Positions 31,446 to 43,078 of a DNA stretch of 64,000 nt are shown here, in pieces. The stretch's first letter is position 1, and every line of letters begins with the position of its first letter. A model generated the notes under the pieces. It was given only the letters and a program-made list of their open reading frames with translations. It made no database searches and was not told the origin of the DNA. The stretch lies in the NCBI GenBank assembly GCA_003116975.1, contig BGKB01000015.1:858819-922818 (forward strand), in the 5' to 3' direction. This stretch comes from Aurantiochytrium sp. KH105. Taxonomy: Eukaryota > Sar > Bigyra > Thraustochytrida > Thraustochytriidae. A program made the position numbers and the translations under genes.

Positions 31446-32711
31446 ATGCTGGGGGACGACGACAAGGACCGCAGGGCGAGGATGACGGCGATGGCGCCGG
31501 ACGGGCAGCAGCGGCGGCGGAGGAGGTGGATCGCGGCCGGCGCGGCGATGCTCATCGGGGCCGCGCTCTTCTTGTGCAGCGGAGACGGAGGCGAGGAAGC
31601 GGCGCGCGTCTCGCTGGAGATCGAGGTCGAGGCGACGGAGACCAGCCAGGAGACGAGCAACGCGCTGAGCCAGGCGGACGCAGACAATTTTTACGGAGAT
31701 CACTTTAGCGTGTACCATTGCAGGCAATACCCCGAAGCCGGGTCGTTGCCGGACTTTATGGTGATCGGCGTCCACAAGGGCGGCAGCACGGGGCTCTATA
31801 GCTACCTCGCCAAGCACGGGAACATCCGGCCAGCCAAATGCAAGGAGACCTTGTTTTTTGAAAAAAATAGCGTCTTCAAGAAAGGCATCAACTATTACAA
31901 AAGACTCTTCCCGGACACGAGTCTCACACCCGGTATCATCACGGGGGAGGGGACACCAGGGTATATCCGACATCCGTATGCAGTGGTGCGCATTGCCAAG
32001 ACAGTGCCTAATGCCAAGTTCATTGTCTCCTTGCGCGATCCTGTCGAACGCTTCATCTCGCACTATGTGGGTTTCTATCAGCGGCAAAAGACGCACGCAA
32101 GTTGCGACAAGTTTTACGACCGCGAGTTGCGGAACTTGGAAAACTGCCAGGCGAACTACACTGCCGCAAAACACGTACCTCTTGTCACCGACGTCAATGG
32201 CGAGACCGCATGGGACGCGCTCCGCAGGTTCGCGGACCCCGAGTTGCTGTCCGAGGCGCTCGATGGTGATGCCGCGCTGATGCCCACACAGACCCGGGAG
32301 ACGTGCGCTGATGACGACGAGCAGTGCAAGCGACGGTATTGCCTGGGCGTAAAAAAGAATCTAGAGTCTGGCTTGGGGCGCAGTGTCTACGTGGATCAGC
32401 TCGTGCGTTGGCTCCGCTTCTTTCCCGCTGAGCAGATTCTCGTGGTGCAGAGCGAAGCCATGTTTAAAGACGAGGCGGGAGCGCTCAATATTGTGGCAGA
32501 TTTTCTTGGCGTGCGCCCCTTTTCCGAAAAGGAGCTCGCGAGTTTCAAAAACGCCAACACGGGAAGCCATCACCATAGTTCGCAACTTTCCCATACGTGT
32601 GATCGCCCGAAAATTGCAAAGTTCTTTGCGCCGGAAAATGACCTTCTCGCGGCCGTGGTCAAGGCTCAGTTCCCAGAGACGTACGCCCGCTGGATTGCCT
32701 GGCGACGCTAG
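31446..32711 (+). CDS. Type II membrane sulfotransferase 1
   Basis: 421 residues. A short basic cytoplasmic tail (QQRRRRR) precedes a signal anchor at about 28-44 (WIAAGAAMLIGAALFLC), a stem and a lumenal sulfotransferase domain. The 5'-phosphosulfate loop is VIGVHKGGSTGLYSYLAKH (about 110) and the 3'-phosphate site is KFIVSLRDPVERFISHY (about 195). It shares with carbohydrate sulfotransferases KETLFFE, and EGTPGYIRHPYAVVRIA before the 3' site. The late part has VRWLRFFPAEQILVVQSEAM and a final catalytic-domain pattern FFAPENDLLAAVVKAQFPET. Such enzymes use PAPS to sulfate glycans in the Golgi. Closest in plan to heparan N-/3-O-sulfotransferases, but the acceptor cannot be inferred; thraustochytrids have sulfated wall polysaccharides. 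A tandem paralogue lies 1.4 kb downstream. Confidence 0.88.
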   Translation: MLGDDDKDRRARMTAMAPDGQQRRRRRWIAAGAAMLIGAALFLCSGDGGEEAARVSLEIEVEATETSQETSNALSQADADNFYGDHFSVYHCRQYPEAGSLPDFMVIGVHKGGSTGLYSYLAKHGNIRPAKCKETLFFEKNSVFKKGINYYKRLFPDTSLTPGIITGEGTPGYIRHPYAVVRIAKTVPNAKFIVSLRDPVERFISHYVGFYQRQKTHASCDKFYDRELRNLENCQANYTAAKHVPLVTDVNGETAWDALRRFADPELLSEALDGDAALMPTQTRETCADDDEQCKRRYCLGVKKNLESGLGRSVYVDQLVRWLRFFPAEQILVVQSEAMFKDEAGALNIVADFLGVRPFSEKELASFKNANTGSHHHSSQLSHTCDRPKIAKFFAPENDLLAAVVKAQFPETYARWIAWRR

Positions 32712-34082
32712 ATCTTGCGGGAAAACAGGAACTGGGCAAAAGCCATGTTGCTCGCACAAGGTCGGTCGCCAGCACTCCTTCTTTTTCGGTATGCTCCGCC
32801 GTCTCTTCGTATCGTGTTTATTCTTACAGTAGGTTACCTCCTGGCGTCATGGTGATTTTCAATCTCATCGTGATAGGCATCGTCGATGATACAGTCTTTT
32901 TTTCGAGAAAGAGAGACAAACTGATAACGTGTATTTTGATGTCAGGCCCCTTTCTTTCTTGAAACGGATGGTGTTTACAATAAAAAGAGAGGATACTGAG
33001 TAAGTATACTTCGAATTACATTCTACCATTTCTCTCGAGCTTGGAGATGATCTTGGCTCCCCGCGAGCTTGGAAGACACGTCATCTCGAACGCTTCCAAT
33101 ATATGCATGAAGTCGCAGGCGGTACATTAGCCAGCTAGAAGTAACATTTCCACTGCCGCTGGCAGACCCGATCATATTGTTTTCTCACATTGAGTATGGT
33201 AGTCGGCTCGACGTTTCCCGAAACGATTGTAGAAGACGATAATGTCCCGGGTTGGGAGCCGCATGCTAAATCGTCATGGTATCTACGAGCGGTGCCAAAC
33301 ATCCCATCAGCCCCAGGCGTTCCGACAGCTGACGGCATGGAATGCCATCAGCTCAAGGCCGGTTGCCGAGCTTTCGTTTCGCTGAGGCGTCGCACTTTAA
33401 TTTTAACAGAGCCTCGCCTCACCCTTGCATGCTTCACGTCAGTTCTCGCCCTTTTCCTCGAGGTGCGCCCGCCCTGGCGCATCCTCTACGGCGCGCCGGT
33501 CAGCTGGCTGCTGCGCCCTCTCCCTCCCTGTGCAGCAGCTGCAGCTGCAGCGAGTCCAGGCTCCGCCTCGGTGTCCCGAAACCGAGTCTCCCTCTCTCGC
33601 TCGACTTCAGAGCCGACCTGGCTGAGGAAAAGTGCGAGCTGAGGTATGGCGGGCGCCCATTCTTCACTCGCCCGGACGGTGTGCGCAGTGGGCCAGACGC
33701 GAATGGAAATGGACAATGGCGCGCGACGCCTCCGCCTCGCGCGCGGGCACCCAACCGGCATGGCGCATATTTCGGCGGTAGGCGACTTCTACGGGCCCCC
33801 AAATGGGCGGGCGGCCTTCGGACCCGCAGGAAGGAGCGAGGAAGTCCCGAAGGCCACAGCGGGAGACGGACGTGACAGCGTCTCGCGTGCGGTAGTATCT
33901 TACATTAACTGTAATGGCCACTGCAACAGCAACAACTTGCGGCGGCAAGTGCTGAATGGCGTAATGTAATGAAGAGTGGCGAGTTAGGCCTGGCCTAGTT
34001 ATGTTATACTCACTGGCAGGGCCAAAGGGCCGAATGATGCAGCTAGCCAGACGAAGTCGCCTGGAGCGGAGCAAGCAATCAC
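32712..34082. other. Interval between the two sulfotransferase genes
   Basis: Holds the diverged copy 3 of the dispersed element (32822-32895), AT-rich sequence to about 33200, then CpG-rich sequence. Frames here (33190-33642, 33342-33875) have no domain. No gene claimed. Confidence 0.55.
32822..32895 (+). repeat. Dispersed intergenic element, copy 3 (diverged)
   Basis: The sequence beginning ACAGTAGGTTACCTCCTGGC and ending GATAGGCATCGTCGATGATA aligns to the core of copy 1 with substitutions. It sits 110 bp downstream of the sulfotransferase 1 stop, in sense orientation. Confidence 0.5.
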
Positions 34083-35435
34083 GTGTCCAGGCCGAGCGAG
34101 CAGACGCTCCGCCGCGTGGCGTCGCAGGGAGTCGCGAGACGCGGCGAGACGCGGAGGTGCTGCAGGAGGAGGATGGAGGAAGAGGGGCGACGCGACGGTG
34201 CGCGTCGTGGGAAACACAAATGGGTCGTCCTCGCAGGCATTGTGATCGCCGTCGCGCTGGGCACCGTGCTGCTCACTCCCATCAGCGGCAATGGCAGCGG
34301 CGATAACGGAGACGCGGGCGACGTGCGCGGCGTGAGCATCATGCTCGATGCACAGCTCGTCGCCGACGAGCAAGTGGACGACGAGGACACGAGCGTCGAA
34401 GGCGGGACACCCAATGTTTATGGGGACCACTTTAGCACGTATCACTGTCGACTCAACAAACGGCCCGGGTCGCTGCCCAGCTTTATGGTGATTGGCGTGC
34501 ACAAGGGAGGAAGCACGGCGCTCTATGGCTACCTTGCCAAACATGGACACATTCGGCCGGCCAAGTGCAAGGAAACCCTGTTCTTTGAGAGCCAGAGCCG
34601 CTGGAAAAAGGGACTCGACTATTATCAGAGACTCTTTCCCAAGACCAACAGCACGCCTGGTATCATCACTGGAGAAGGCACGCCAGGGTACATTCGACGT
34701 CCGGTTGCCGTTGTGCGGATCGCTGAAACGGTGCCCCACGCAAAATTCATCGTTTCCTTTCGGGACCCCGTGGAGCGCTTCATCTCCCACTTTGTCGGCT
34801 TCAACAAGAAAAACAGAATCATTGGCACATGCATGGGTCATTTCTCCGAGTTACGCGAAAAGCTCGATGCATGTGTGGATAACTACAAGCCCGAGAAACA
34901 CGTCCCGATTCTCACAGACTTGAACGGAGAAACTGCGTGGGATGCGCTCCAAAGATATGCAGACCCATCCATGCTTGCCGAGACCCTCAATGGCAAGATT
35001 GCGCCCTCACGAGCCAACCAGAGTACCTGCAACGTCAATGACGCTCAATGCAAGCGAAGGTACTGTTTTGGCATCAAGGAACACATGGAATCAGCCATTG
35101 GTCGGAGCGTGTACGTCGATCAGCTCGTTCGTTGGCTGCGCTTCTTTCCGCCCGACCAAATTCTCATTATTCAGAGTGAAGCCATGTACAAAGACGTGCC
35201 AGGCACTTTGAACCTCGTCGCGCAATTTTTGGGCCTCCGCCCCTTTACTGACGAGGAAATCGTGAGCTTTGCCAGAACCAACACGGGAAGCAATCATCAT
35301 GGCATGCAGCTCTCAGAGACGTGCGATCGCCCAACACTTGGTCAATTCTTTGCGCCGGAAAATGAACTGCTCGAGGCCGTTGTCAAAGCGCAATTTCCAG
35401 ACGCTTTTGCGCGTTGGATGCCATGGCAACGATGA
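34083..35435 (+). CDS. Type II membrane sulfotransferase 2
   Basis: 450 residues, clearly paralogous to the gene at 31446. It shares nearly unchanged blocks (VIGVHKGGSTALYGYLAKHG; KETLFFESQ; ITGEGTPGYIRRP; KFIVSFRDPVERFISHFVGF; GRSVYVDQLVRWLRFFP; FFAPENELLEAVVKAQFPD). The cytoplasmic tail is longer and Arg-rich; a later Met (MEEEGRRDG) is an alternative start. Signal anchor at about 47-66 (WVVLAGIVIAVALGTVLLTP). The stem differs completely between the two paralogues, whereas the catalytic domain is conserved including both PAPS-binding sites. Paired Cys in the DAQCKRRYCFGIK region are kept in both. The same reaction class is expected; different acceptor or localisation is possible. Confidence 0.88.
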   Translation: MSRPSEQTLRRVASQGVARRGETRRCCRRRMEEEGRRDGARRGKHKWVVLAGIVIAVALGTVLLTPISGNGSGDNGDAGDVRGVSIMLDAQLVADEQVDDEDTSVEGGTPNVYGDHFSTYHCRLNKRPGSLPSFMVIGVHKGGSTALYGYLAKHGHIRPAKCKETLFFESQSRWKKGLDYYQRLFPKTNSTPGIITGEGTPGYIRRPVAVVRIAETVPHAKFIVSFRDPVERFISHFVGFNKKNRIIGTCMGHFSELREKLDACVDNYKPEKHVPILTDLNGETAWDALQRYADPSMLAETLNGKIAPSRANQSTCNVNDAQCKRRYCFGIKEHMESAIGRSVYVDQLVRWLRFFPPDQILIIQSEAMYKDVPGTLNLVAQFLGLRPFTDEEIVSFARTNTGSNHHGMQLSETCDRPTLGQFFAPENELLEAVVKAQFPDAFARWMPWQR

Positions 35436-35911
35436 ACTCGCACGCAATGAAGTTCACCGACTTTCCAATGCCATCGCCACACACCCAACCCCCCCCCCCC
35501 CTTTTTTTTATTCTGAAAAAATAAACCTTGTATCAAGACACGGATTTACAGGCTTCTCGATGCAAGATGTAAATCATGCCACTCGCGTCGCCAGCATTAT
35601 ACACTTTGCTCATTTAAGCTGTCCTTGTGATTGACTGAAAAACCTATTTCTTCGCAGCCTTACAGAAAACTCCAGAGGGTTTCAATCAACGTACGGGCTT
35701 TGACGGCTTAAAAAAGAAATCTTGGCGGCGCAAGTGTGTATGAACACTCTTGCTGGGTCGTTCAGACTCAAGTTGAGCGATGAAAGGTGACTGAATATCA
35801 TTTCCTTACCATTATTCATTTTGAGCGATGTGTGCTTGTGGGCTTCGCCACACAATACGCACTGTAAAAACTGAGAGCCCATGCAAGCGGAGAATGCATG
35901 GGTGTAAAGGT
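35436..35911. other. 3' flank of sulfotransferase 2
   Basis: A C-run and T-run lie at about 35489-35510, followed by AT-rich sequence suitable for 3' processing. No gene seen. Confidence 0.5.
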
Positions 35912-36231
35912 ATTATGAAATGGACTGTAAGATGGATTCTATTTAGCGCTGATTGGCTACGGATGATTTGGATCTGCTGATGCTGGGAATGCTTTGTCTT
36001 GGCGCCAGGTCCAAGACTTGGATAAGTGATGTACAGAGGTGCCGGCGAGGGGCACGAGCCCGTTCAGAGGCTTACCAGCTGGGAGATGTTCACTGCCGTG
36101 ACTTTGTAGTCTGCCCTCACCAAGTACACTGACTGCAGCAGGGGCCTTGGATGAGACTTCCCTTGGGCGAAAGGTTGACGTCATCTGGTCCATGCCGTCC
36201 AGCCGTGGTGGCGTCGTTCTTTGTCCTCGAT
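35912..36231. mobile_element. Short dispersed element, copy 1 (non-coding, about 320 bp)
   Basis: Aligns along its length with 61562-61883: shared blocks include GTAAGATGGATTCT, CGCTGATTGGCTA, GGCGCCAGGTCC, GAGATGTTCACTGCCGTGAC and CCATGCCGTC...CCGTGGTGGCGTC. The other copy has a target-site duplication, so this is a transposed sequence. I see no terminal inverted repeats and no coding capacity. Here the flanks show no obvious duplication, so it may be older. Confidence 0.75.
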
Positions 36232-36920
36232 AAAAGGAAGCCATTCATGGCCAAGCAAGACATGGCTATTGGAAGTGAACAACGCGATTTCCAAACCCCA
36301 TCAATGCGAGAAGGGAAGATCTCCGCGTCGCTCATGGCATTCGTAATGGCTGGTGTAAATCTCTCTTCACAACGCCGAAGTTCTTGCGGATGCAAGTCTC
36401 TGTTGGGAAATGAAAATGACGTGAGCAGACAGCAGCGCCCTTCTGTGGCAAAGTCAACTTGGCACCTATGGGAAGTCTACTGTAGACTTGCTGTGCCGAC
36501 AAGCATTCTATCTCAGCAGCCACTAGTTCGTGCGACATTAAGGTACATCTGACATCGCTCAGAGCACGAACTAGCACGGCCAAAGATTTGGGATCATCAA
36601 GCTCTCCACTACATCCTCGAGACGACATTTGAGGTGAGGAGAAACATCGATCTTCACCACCAGACAAATTCGTCCCAGCAGAAGCGAAACTCCCTAGGCA
36701 TTCCTAGCGTACTTTGGCATACTAGCGAAGCATCTGATTTCATAAGTTTCGCAACAAAGAAGAAGATGCAAGACCTGTGCACAAAGGCCTGTATGTTGAC
36801 GCGCAAAGCTGGCTCGAGGAGCGTGTGAGCAAACCATGCACAGATCGTCCCGTCATGGAACGCCTCGAAAGGATCCCATAAAAGCGCAAGAAGCAACCAA
36901 GGCAGTAAATTACCCGTCAA
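36232..36920 (-). CDS. Possible multi-exon secreted protein, structure unresolved
   Basis: At 36920 a minus-strand frame begins MTGNLLPWLLLALLWDPFEA, a good signal peptide. Downstream, two further coding-like stretches appear in other frames: about 36440-36610 (CSGELDDPKSLAVLVRALSD, VAAEIECLSAQQVYSRLP) and about 36232-36405 after a CCCAACAG acceptor (LRRCEERFTPAITNAMSDAE, WKSRCSLPIAMSCLAMNG). Several Cys suggest an extracellular fold. I cannot fix all splice sites, and the 3' end runs into the dispersed element at 36231. It could equally be a gene disrupted by that element. No family recognised. Confidence 0.3.
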
Positions 36921-36952
36921 ATCATTTCAAATATAAGTAATCTTGGCATCTC

Positions 36953-39900
36953 TCATTCAAACCTAAAGTTGTCGCCGACAATATCCGGCGTAAGGAGCGG
37001 ACGCAGTCTCTGCTGGACGTTGGCACGTATGCCGGCGTCCTCAATGCGCTCTGCCATGTAGTTAAGAAGACGCTGCGCTCGAAGCCGGGTCCAAGCTTGT
37101 TGCACGACAGAAAAATCGCTGAAGAATGGGTCTCTTTCGCCAGCAGGTTTTGATTTGCATGTTGCAACGTGCTGATGGCAAGCGCCTGAGTCATTGCCTG
37201 TATCCTGCAAGCACCATGCACAGAAGCGGCACGGGCAAGAGGCACATGACAGAGCGCAGCAGCCGCCAAAGTCAGCAAAGACTGTCGAGCAACGCGGGCA
37301 CGACATCGCGAGAACCTCATCTTGGATGGTACGAAGATGGTTTTGCGTCGTCGGGTCCAGCCCATGTTCGCGAAGCGCTGCGTCGACACGATCTCGAAGC
37401 TGCCGCTCTTGCTCGGCTGCGGCGTCTCGCTCAAAATGTGTGCGCACGATGTCGAGCAAAGCTGCAAAGTCCTCGTCCGGAACCGCAGCTGCAATGGAAC
37501 GTCCAGGGATAACAAGGTCACAGTCTTGCGTGACACAGCACATGCTCCCATCCCGAAGCACCTTGACGTGCGACTGAGACTGATTAGCAGCGCGTACCGA
37601 CTTGCTTAGACAATCTTTGCACGTGAAATGGCCATCTGCGCAAGAAACGCCCTCATCTGCGGGATAAATGTCGAGACAAATCGCACATGAGGCCTCTTTC
37701 ACGCGCTCAACTTGAAAGGCCTCGTCGCGCAAAGCCTGAAGCGCAGTGGGTCGCTGTGTTGGATCTGCAGATTGCAAGGACGAAACTAGCGTCATAGTTG
37801 CGTCAGATACACTTGTGTTTTTGAAGAGATCCTCGAGAACCACACCGACAGAGTACATGTCCACGGCAGAATCCACCCTGTCAACATTTTTTCTATCGCG
37901 AAGCTCAGGAGCCATGTACTTGAAAGTGGCTTGCATAGGCTGCGTCATGGTCACATTATGCATTTGGACACCATCAAAGTCACCAAGAACAGGTGAAAGA
38001 CCTGGGGCGAGAAAGACATTCTCTGGCTTGACATCACAGTGCACGAAACCTTGTGAGTGCAGATCGTAAAGGCCAGACAAAAGACCGATGGCTATGCGCC
38101 TGCGCGTCGCCACATCTGCACGCATATTGTCGCGGATCCAGGCGGCAAGGTCACCACCCTTGTAAAGGGGCATCAGAACGCATCCCTGATGCGCATCCTG
38201 CATAAACGCGCCCTGGATGCGCACGATGTAGGCTGATTGCATCTGGGCAAGCGCTGCGACTTGGCGATAGAAACGACTGCTCCACTCGCCGTTGGCAAGA
38301 TGAAAGGACTTTAGCACATAATGTTGGCCATTGGGATCACGTACTTTTAGCACAGACTTGCCAGGCTTGGATGCAAGCTCTGCAATAGTCTCAAAGTCTC
38401 CGCGCTTGGCATTTGTCAGCCAGAGACCCAGCGTAGTCAGCTCCCGAGGCACGCTAGCTTCTATGCCCAAGCTTTTGATCCACTCTTGATCGCAAAGCAA
38501 CTCAGGATAATGTTCCTCCGCATGACGTAAAATGCGCGCGCGCTCTTTGCGCAGTTCGCTGTCCAGCTTGTAAACACTCCCGATCTGAGCAAGTTCTTGC
38601 TTGAGATTAAGCTCCAGGTCTTCTCTCTTCCTTTTATTCTGGCGAACAACCATCGTCGATTTCGTCAAGTGCGACGTATCCAGAGCCGCAAGCCAGGGAG
38701 TGATGGTCTCCTGTAAGCGCCATACTTTGCTCTTCACTGTGCAAGTGTAGAACGAGATCGTGCTGTACCACGCATGTCGCACCTTCTCTAGCGGAGAGGC
38801 AGAACACGAGACGCGTAAGCGCTTCTTACATGGCTCACTATCCATCCTGTGAGTATATTCGATCTGAGCAACATTCTGCTCAACGGAGGAAGCGTTGGCC
38901 TGTGCTTCAACATCTCCGTCATTGGCCTCCTCGCGGATGCGTTGGAGACGGCGCTCAAGATCTTCTCGCTTCCACTTGCTTTGGCGAATGTTCTTGATGA
39001 ACGCTGTCACACGTGATGTATCCGGCGCTGTGAGCCCTGGCACGTGCCGGGAAAGCAATGTTGACAGGTCTTTCGCGGCTTTCTGCAGGCGCGAAACTTC
39101 ACATTTCACTGTGCGAGTGTAAAATGAGATTGTGCTGGCCATAGCAAGCCAAATCTCATCCAAGGGAGCGTCTGCCATTGGATTAACGTTTCTCAAGGCG
39201 CAGAGCTCTGCTTCAAGAGCCTTCCGTACCTCATGTAGTTCCTCCGTCACTTTGCTCATTTTCTCCGGATGCTCGAGAGTCATAAAGAACGTCGGCTGAA
39301 TACCAAGACGCCCTGTGCTCTCATTTAAAGCATCGATAGCTACTTCGGTCCGTTTTCGAGCAACACTCGTATCGTGCCGAGTATCCCAGGCCTCTATCGC
39401 CTCAACCGCGTCTCGCGTTGCTTGCTGCGCTTTCTCAAAGGTCACTAGTGAGGGAGCGTCATCAATGCTCGCAAGTTCTTTGGAAATCCCATTCCAGAGA
39501 ATTCGAAAGGTGTTTGCGAGGGCCTTCGTTCTTGAATCAGCTCGTATCTTTTCTAGCTGACCCTCGACTCCGCCCGACAGAGCTTCTTGGATGCCCGCGA
39601 TTAGCTGTTTGCGTGTTCGATTCCTGAGAGGTACCTGTTTCGAGTCCTTCTTGACAGCCTCTTGAAGTGCGCCAAGCTCTTGCGCTTTTTTGCGAAGAAT
39701 TTTTTGTTGCATATCAAAGTCTGCAAATGATGCAATTGGGTTCGTGCGCGAGAGCTGCTCGGCAAGTTCACGGTGTAGCCTTGGATGAAGGGTTGATTTC
39801 GCAACTCTGCACTTTGTCCGTGCAAGCGAGACCTTTTGCGCTAGTGCTTCGAGATTGCTTGCTTGTCCGGAATATGCAAAAAATTGGAGCAGCTCTTGGC

Positions 39901-41341
39901 AATCTGGCGCATTTGATATCCCCATTTGCTTGAGATGACTGGAAGTTAGATTGTGAGCGTTGTGCAAAGTTCGCACACCTTGTTTAAAAAGCTTGAGAAC
40001 CGTCTTCCTTGGTGCGTTGGTGGTAAAGAGAGCGAGCGGCAAGGAGTGTATGAAAGAAAGAAAGGCGGTCAGCTCCATACGTTTCTTGGAAGAAGCATGC
40101 GCAAGGGCCACCTCAACGCCGAGGGACTCGCTGGAAAGACCTGCACTGTGCTTAAAAATAAGCTTGGCAAGACAGAGGCTATCTTTTTCGTCGCTGGCTA
40201 TGCACGCGTAAATCATTGGGGTCAGGCCCAAGCTATCACGTGCATCGATCCGTGCCCCATTCGCCACGAGATCTTTCGCCTTTGCTACTTCGCCCTTCTT
40301 GCATGCCTGCATAAGAAGCGTATGGCTCTTTTCGTACAAAATTTGAGCGCAGCTGAGGATGGCGTCGGGCTTATGGTCATCTTTGTCGGTGCTGCAATGC
40401 ATAACGAACGTTAGAATAGATAGGTGGCGCAGTTTAATTCATTTCTGTGTAACTCACTCTTGCGTCTGCAACGACGCCAAAAAAACGCTCCGCGATTCCT
40501 GCAACTTGCTTTGCAAACCCCGCGCCATCTCCAACATTTCCGCGAATTTCAGGAACGCGACGGCGTCTTCGCGTTCATGGTGCTTGGCCATCGCCAGCGC
40601 GTCCCACCCACTTCTAGATTTTAAATTCAAATCGGTGCCCGCCGCATATAAGAGCTTGATGCAGCGCAGGAGACCCGCCGCGGTGTGATGCAATTTAGAT
40701 GGCTGACAACATGCCAGTATGAGCGCGGTCCATCCATTGTTGGTCTGCAGGTCGAGCTTTGCGCCGCGCTCGATGAGCAACTGGGCCGTGTCGGGCTGGT
40801 CGTAGTGGCACGCGATCATGAGCGCGGTCCGTCCATCGTTGTTCTGCAGGTCAAGCTTTGCGCCGCGTTCGATGAGCCACTGCGCGATGGCGGGCTGGTC
40901 GTAGCGGCACGCGTACATGAGCGCGGTCCATCCATCGTTGTCTTGCAGGTCAAGCTTTGCGCCGCGCTCGATGAGCAGCTGGGCCGTGTCGGGCTGGTCG
41001 TAGCGGCACGCGTACATGAGCGCGGTCCGTCCACCGTTGTTCTGCAGGTCAAGCTTTGCGCCGCGTTCGATGAGCAACTGGGCCGTGTCGGGCTGGTCGT
41101 AGCGGCACGCGTTCATGAGCGCGGTCCGTCCATCGTTGTTCTGCAGGTCAAGCTTTGCGCCGCGTTCGATGAGCCACTGCGCGATGGCGGGCTGGCCCCC
41201 GGAGTTTTTGTGAAGGGCCCACATGAGCGGAGTAGACTTCAGAGTCGTCACCGTCGCGTTGAGCAGGGCGGGGTCGTTCTGCACGGCGCGCTGCACGCCG
41301 GCGAGGTCGCCGTCCTTGATGAGGCGGACCATGCTCGCCAT
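36953..41341 (-). CDS. Ankyrin repeat - coiled coil - atypical protein kinase - RING/IBR fusion protein
   Basis: Two exons, 40458-41341 and 36953-40391. The intron is GTGAGT...ATTGCAG, 66 bp, phase 2, joining what look like two separate frames into 1440 residues. Start MASMVRLIKDGDL at 41341. Residues about 1-260 are ankyrin repeats of 33 residues (GAKLDLQNNDGRTALMNACR), several almost identical in DNA. Exon 2 begins with a degenerate ankyrin region and a long helical part (about 400-900). A kinase lies at about 960-1180: VLK lysine in HYVLKSF, catalytic loop HCDVKPEN, and DFD in place of DFG (LGDFDGVQM), APE in YMAPELRD. A RING follows (CAICLDIYPADEGVSCADGH, then CKDCL), then an IBR/RING2-like module (MSCPRCSTVFADFGGC, CRFCAWC). 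Likely a ubiquitin ligase with a built-in kinase or pseudokinase; targets unknown. Confidence 0.86.
40690..41210 (-). repeat. Near-identical 99-bp ankyrin-coding tandem repeats
   Basis: About five consecutive 99-bp units share long identical stretches (for example CAGGTCAAGCTTTGCGCCGCG in plus-strand reading). Protein differences fall on few positions: the N/D, D/G/N and R/W of the beta-hairpin tip, the residue before ACRYDQP (N, Y, Y, I), DT versus AI, and L versus W. These positions are known contact sites in ankyrin proteins. Homogenisation by unequal crossover or gene conversion is inferred. Confidence 0.85.
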
Positions 41342-42040
41342 CTTGGTCCGGCGCGACCGCGTCGTTCTTCGCGCGTGCGTGGGCGCGTGCGCGGCGGTGC
41401 GGTGCGCGGGCGGCGTTTGGTGCGGAGGCGGGGCTGGTGGGCTGGCGGTCGGGAGCGCGGGGCCGGCTGGAGGCGGGCGGGAGCTGGCGCCAGCGCGCGG
41501 CACGTGCAGCCTGGGCGGGCGGCGAGGCGCGCGCGCGGCGGTGCGGTGCGCGAGCGGCGCGCAGCACGTGTAGCCTGGGCCGGCGGCGAGGCGGGCGCGG
41601 ACGAGATGAGTCTGTCTCCTCGCGTAGCGTGGCCAGCCTAGCGGTCGAAGCGGGTCTGCAAGCAGCCCCGGCAGGTCGAGCCCGGCCAATCAATGCCTCT
41701 CGGACCGCGTTGCATTTCGTGACAATGCACCCGCGGACGGTCACCGCTGCTTACCACAGCTCTACCCACCACCACGCGCCCCATATTGAAGCCTTCCCCA
41801 CGCGGCGCAAAGAGCGCGATTTGAGAGCGATTTTGAGAGCGCCTTGGGAGCGCGGTGAGAGCGCGGCTGTTGCGCGGCTGCAGCTGCTGCTGCGAGGCGC
41901 GACCTGCCATTGCTCCAACTCGCTGCGCCGCGCATCCTGAGTGCCGCCGCAGAGCTCGAGGGGTGCAGCCAGGTCGGCGCGCGGAGACGGATCGCGCGGC
42001 CCGGAGGAGAAAAGCGCGGCGGCGGCGAGAGCGAGGGCGA
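41342..42040. other. GC-rich 5' flank of the ankyrin-kinase-RING gene
   Basis: CpG-dense promoter-type sequence with two related GC-rich blocks near 41400-41560 (recurring GGCGGGCGGCGAGGCGCGCGCG). The frame stays open to 41689, but the extra residues are Pro/Arg/Ala low complexity; the start at 41341 is preferred. No other gene. Confidence 0.5.
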
Positions 42041-43045
<1,005 letters not shown>

Positions 43046-43078
43046 GTGTCGCGGCCAAAGGCCAAAGGCAAACGGCAA

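Noticed and set aside
30167-32174. Minus-strand frames of 506 and 479 residues
   Set aside because: Arg/Ala/Pro-rich, without domains, and antisense to the sulfotransferase or its CpG-rich 5' flank.
36953-40402. Separate 1149-residue gene starting MHCSTDKDD
   Set aside because: That Met lies inside the intron; splice signals join it to the ankyrin exon in phase.
40685-41641. 318-residue plus-strand frame over the ankyrin repeats
   Set aside because: Antisense shadow of the repeats; the minus strand has canonical ankyrin residues.
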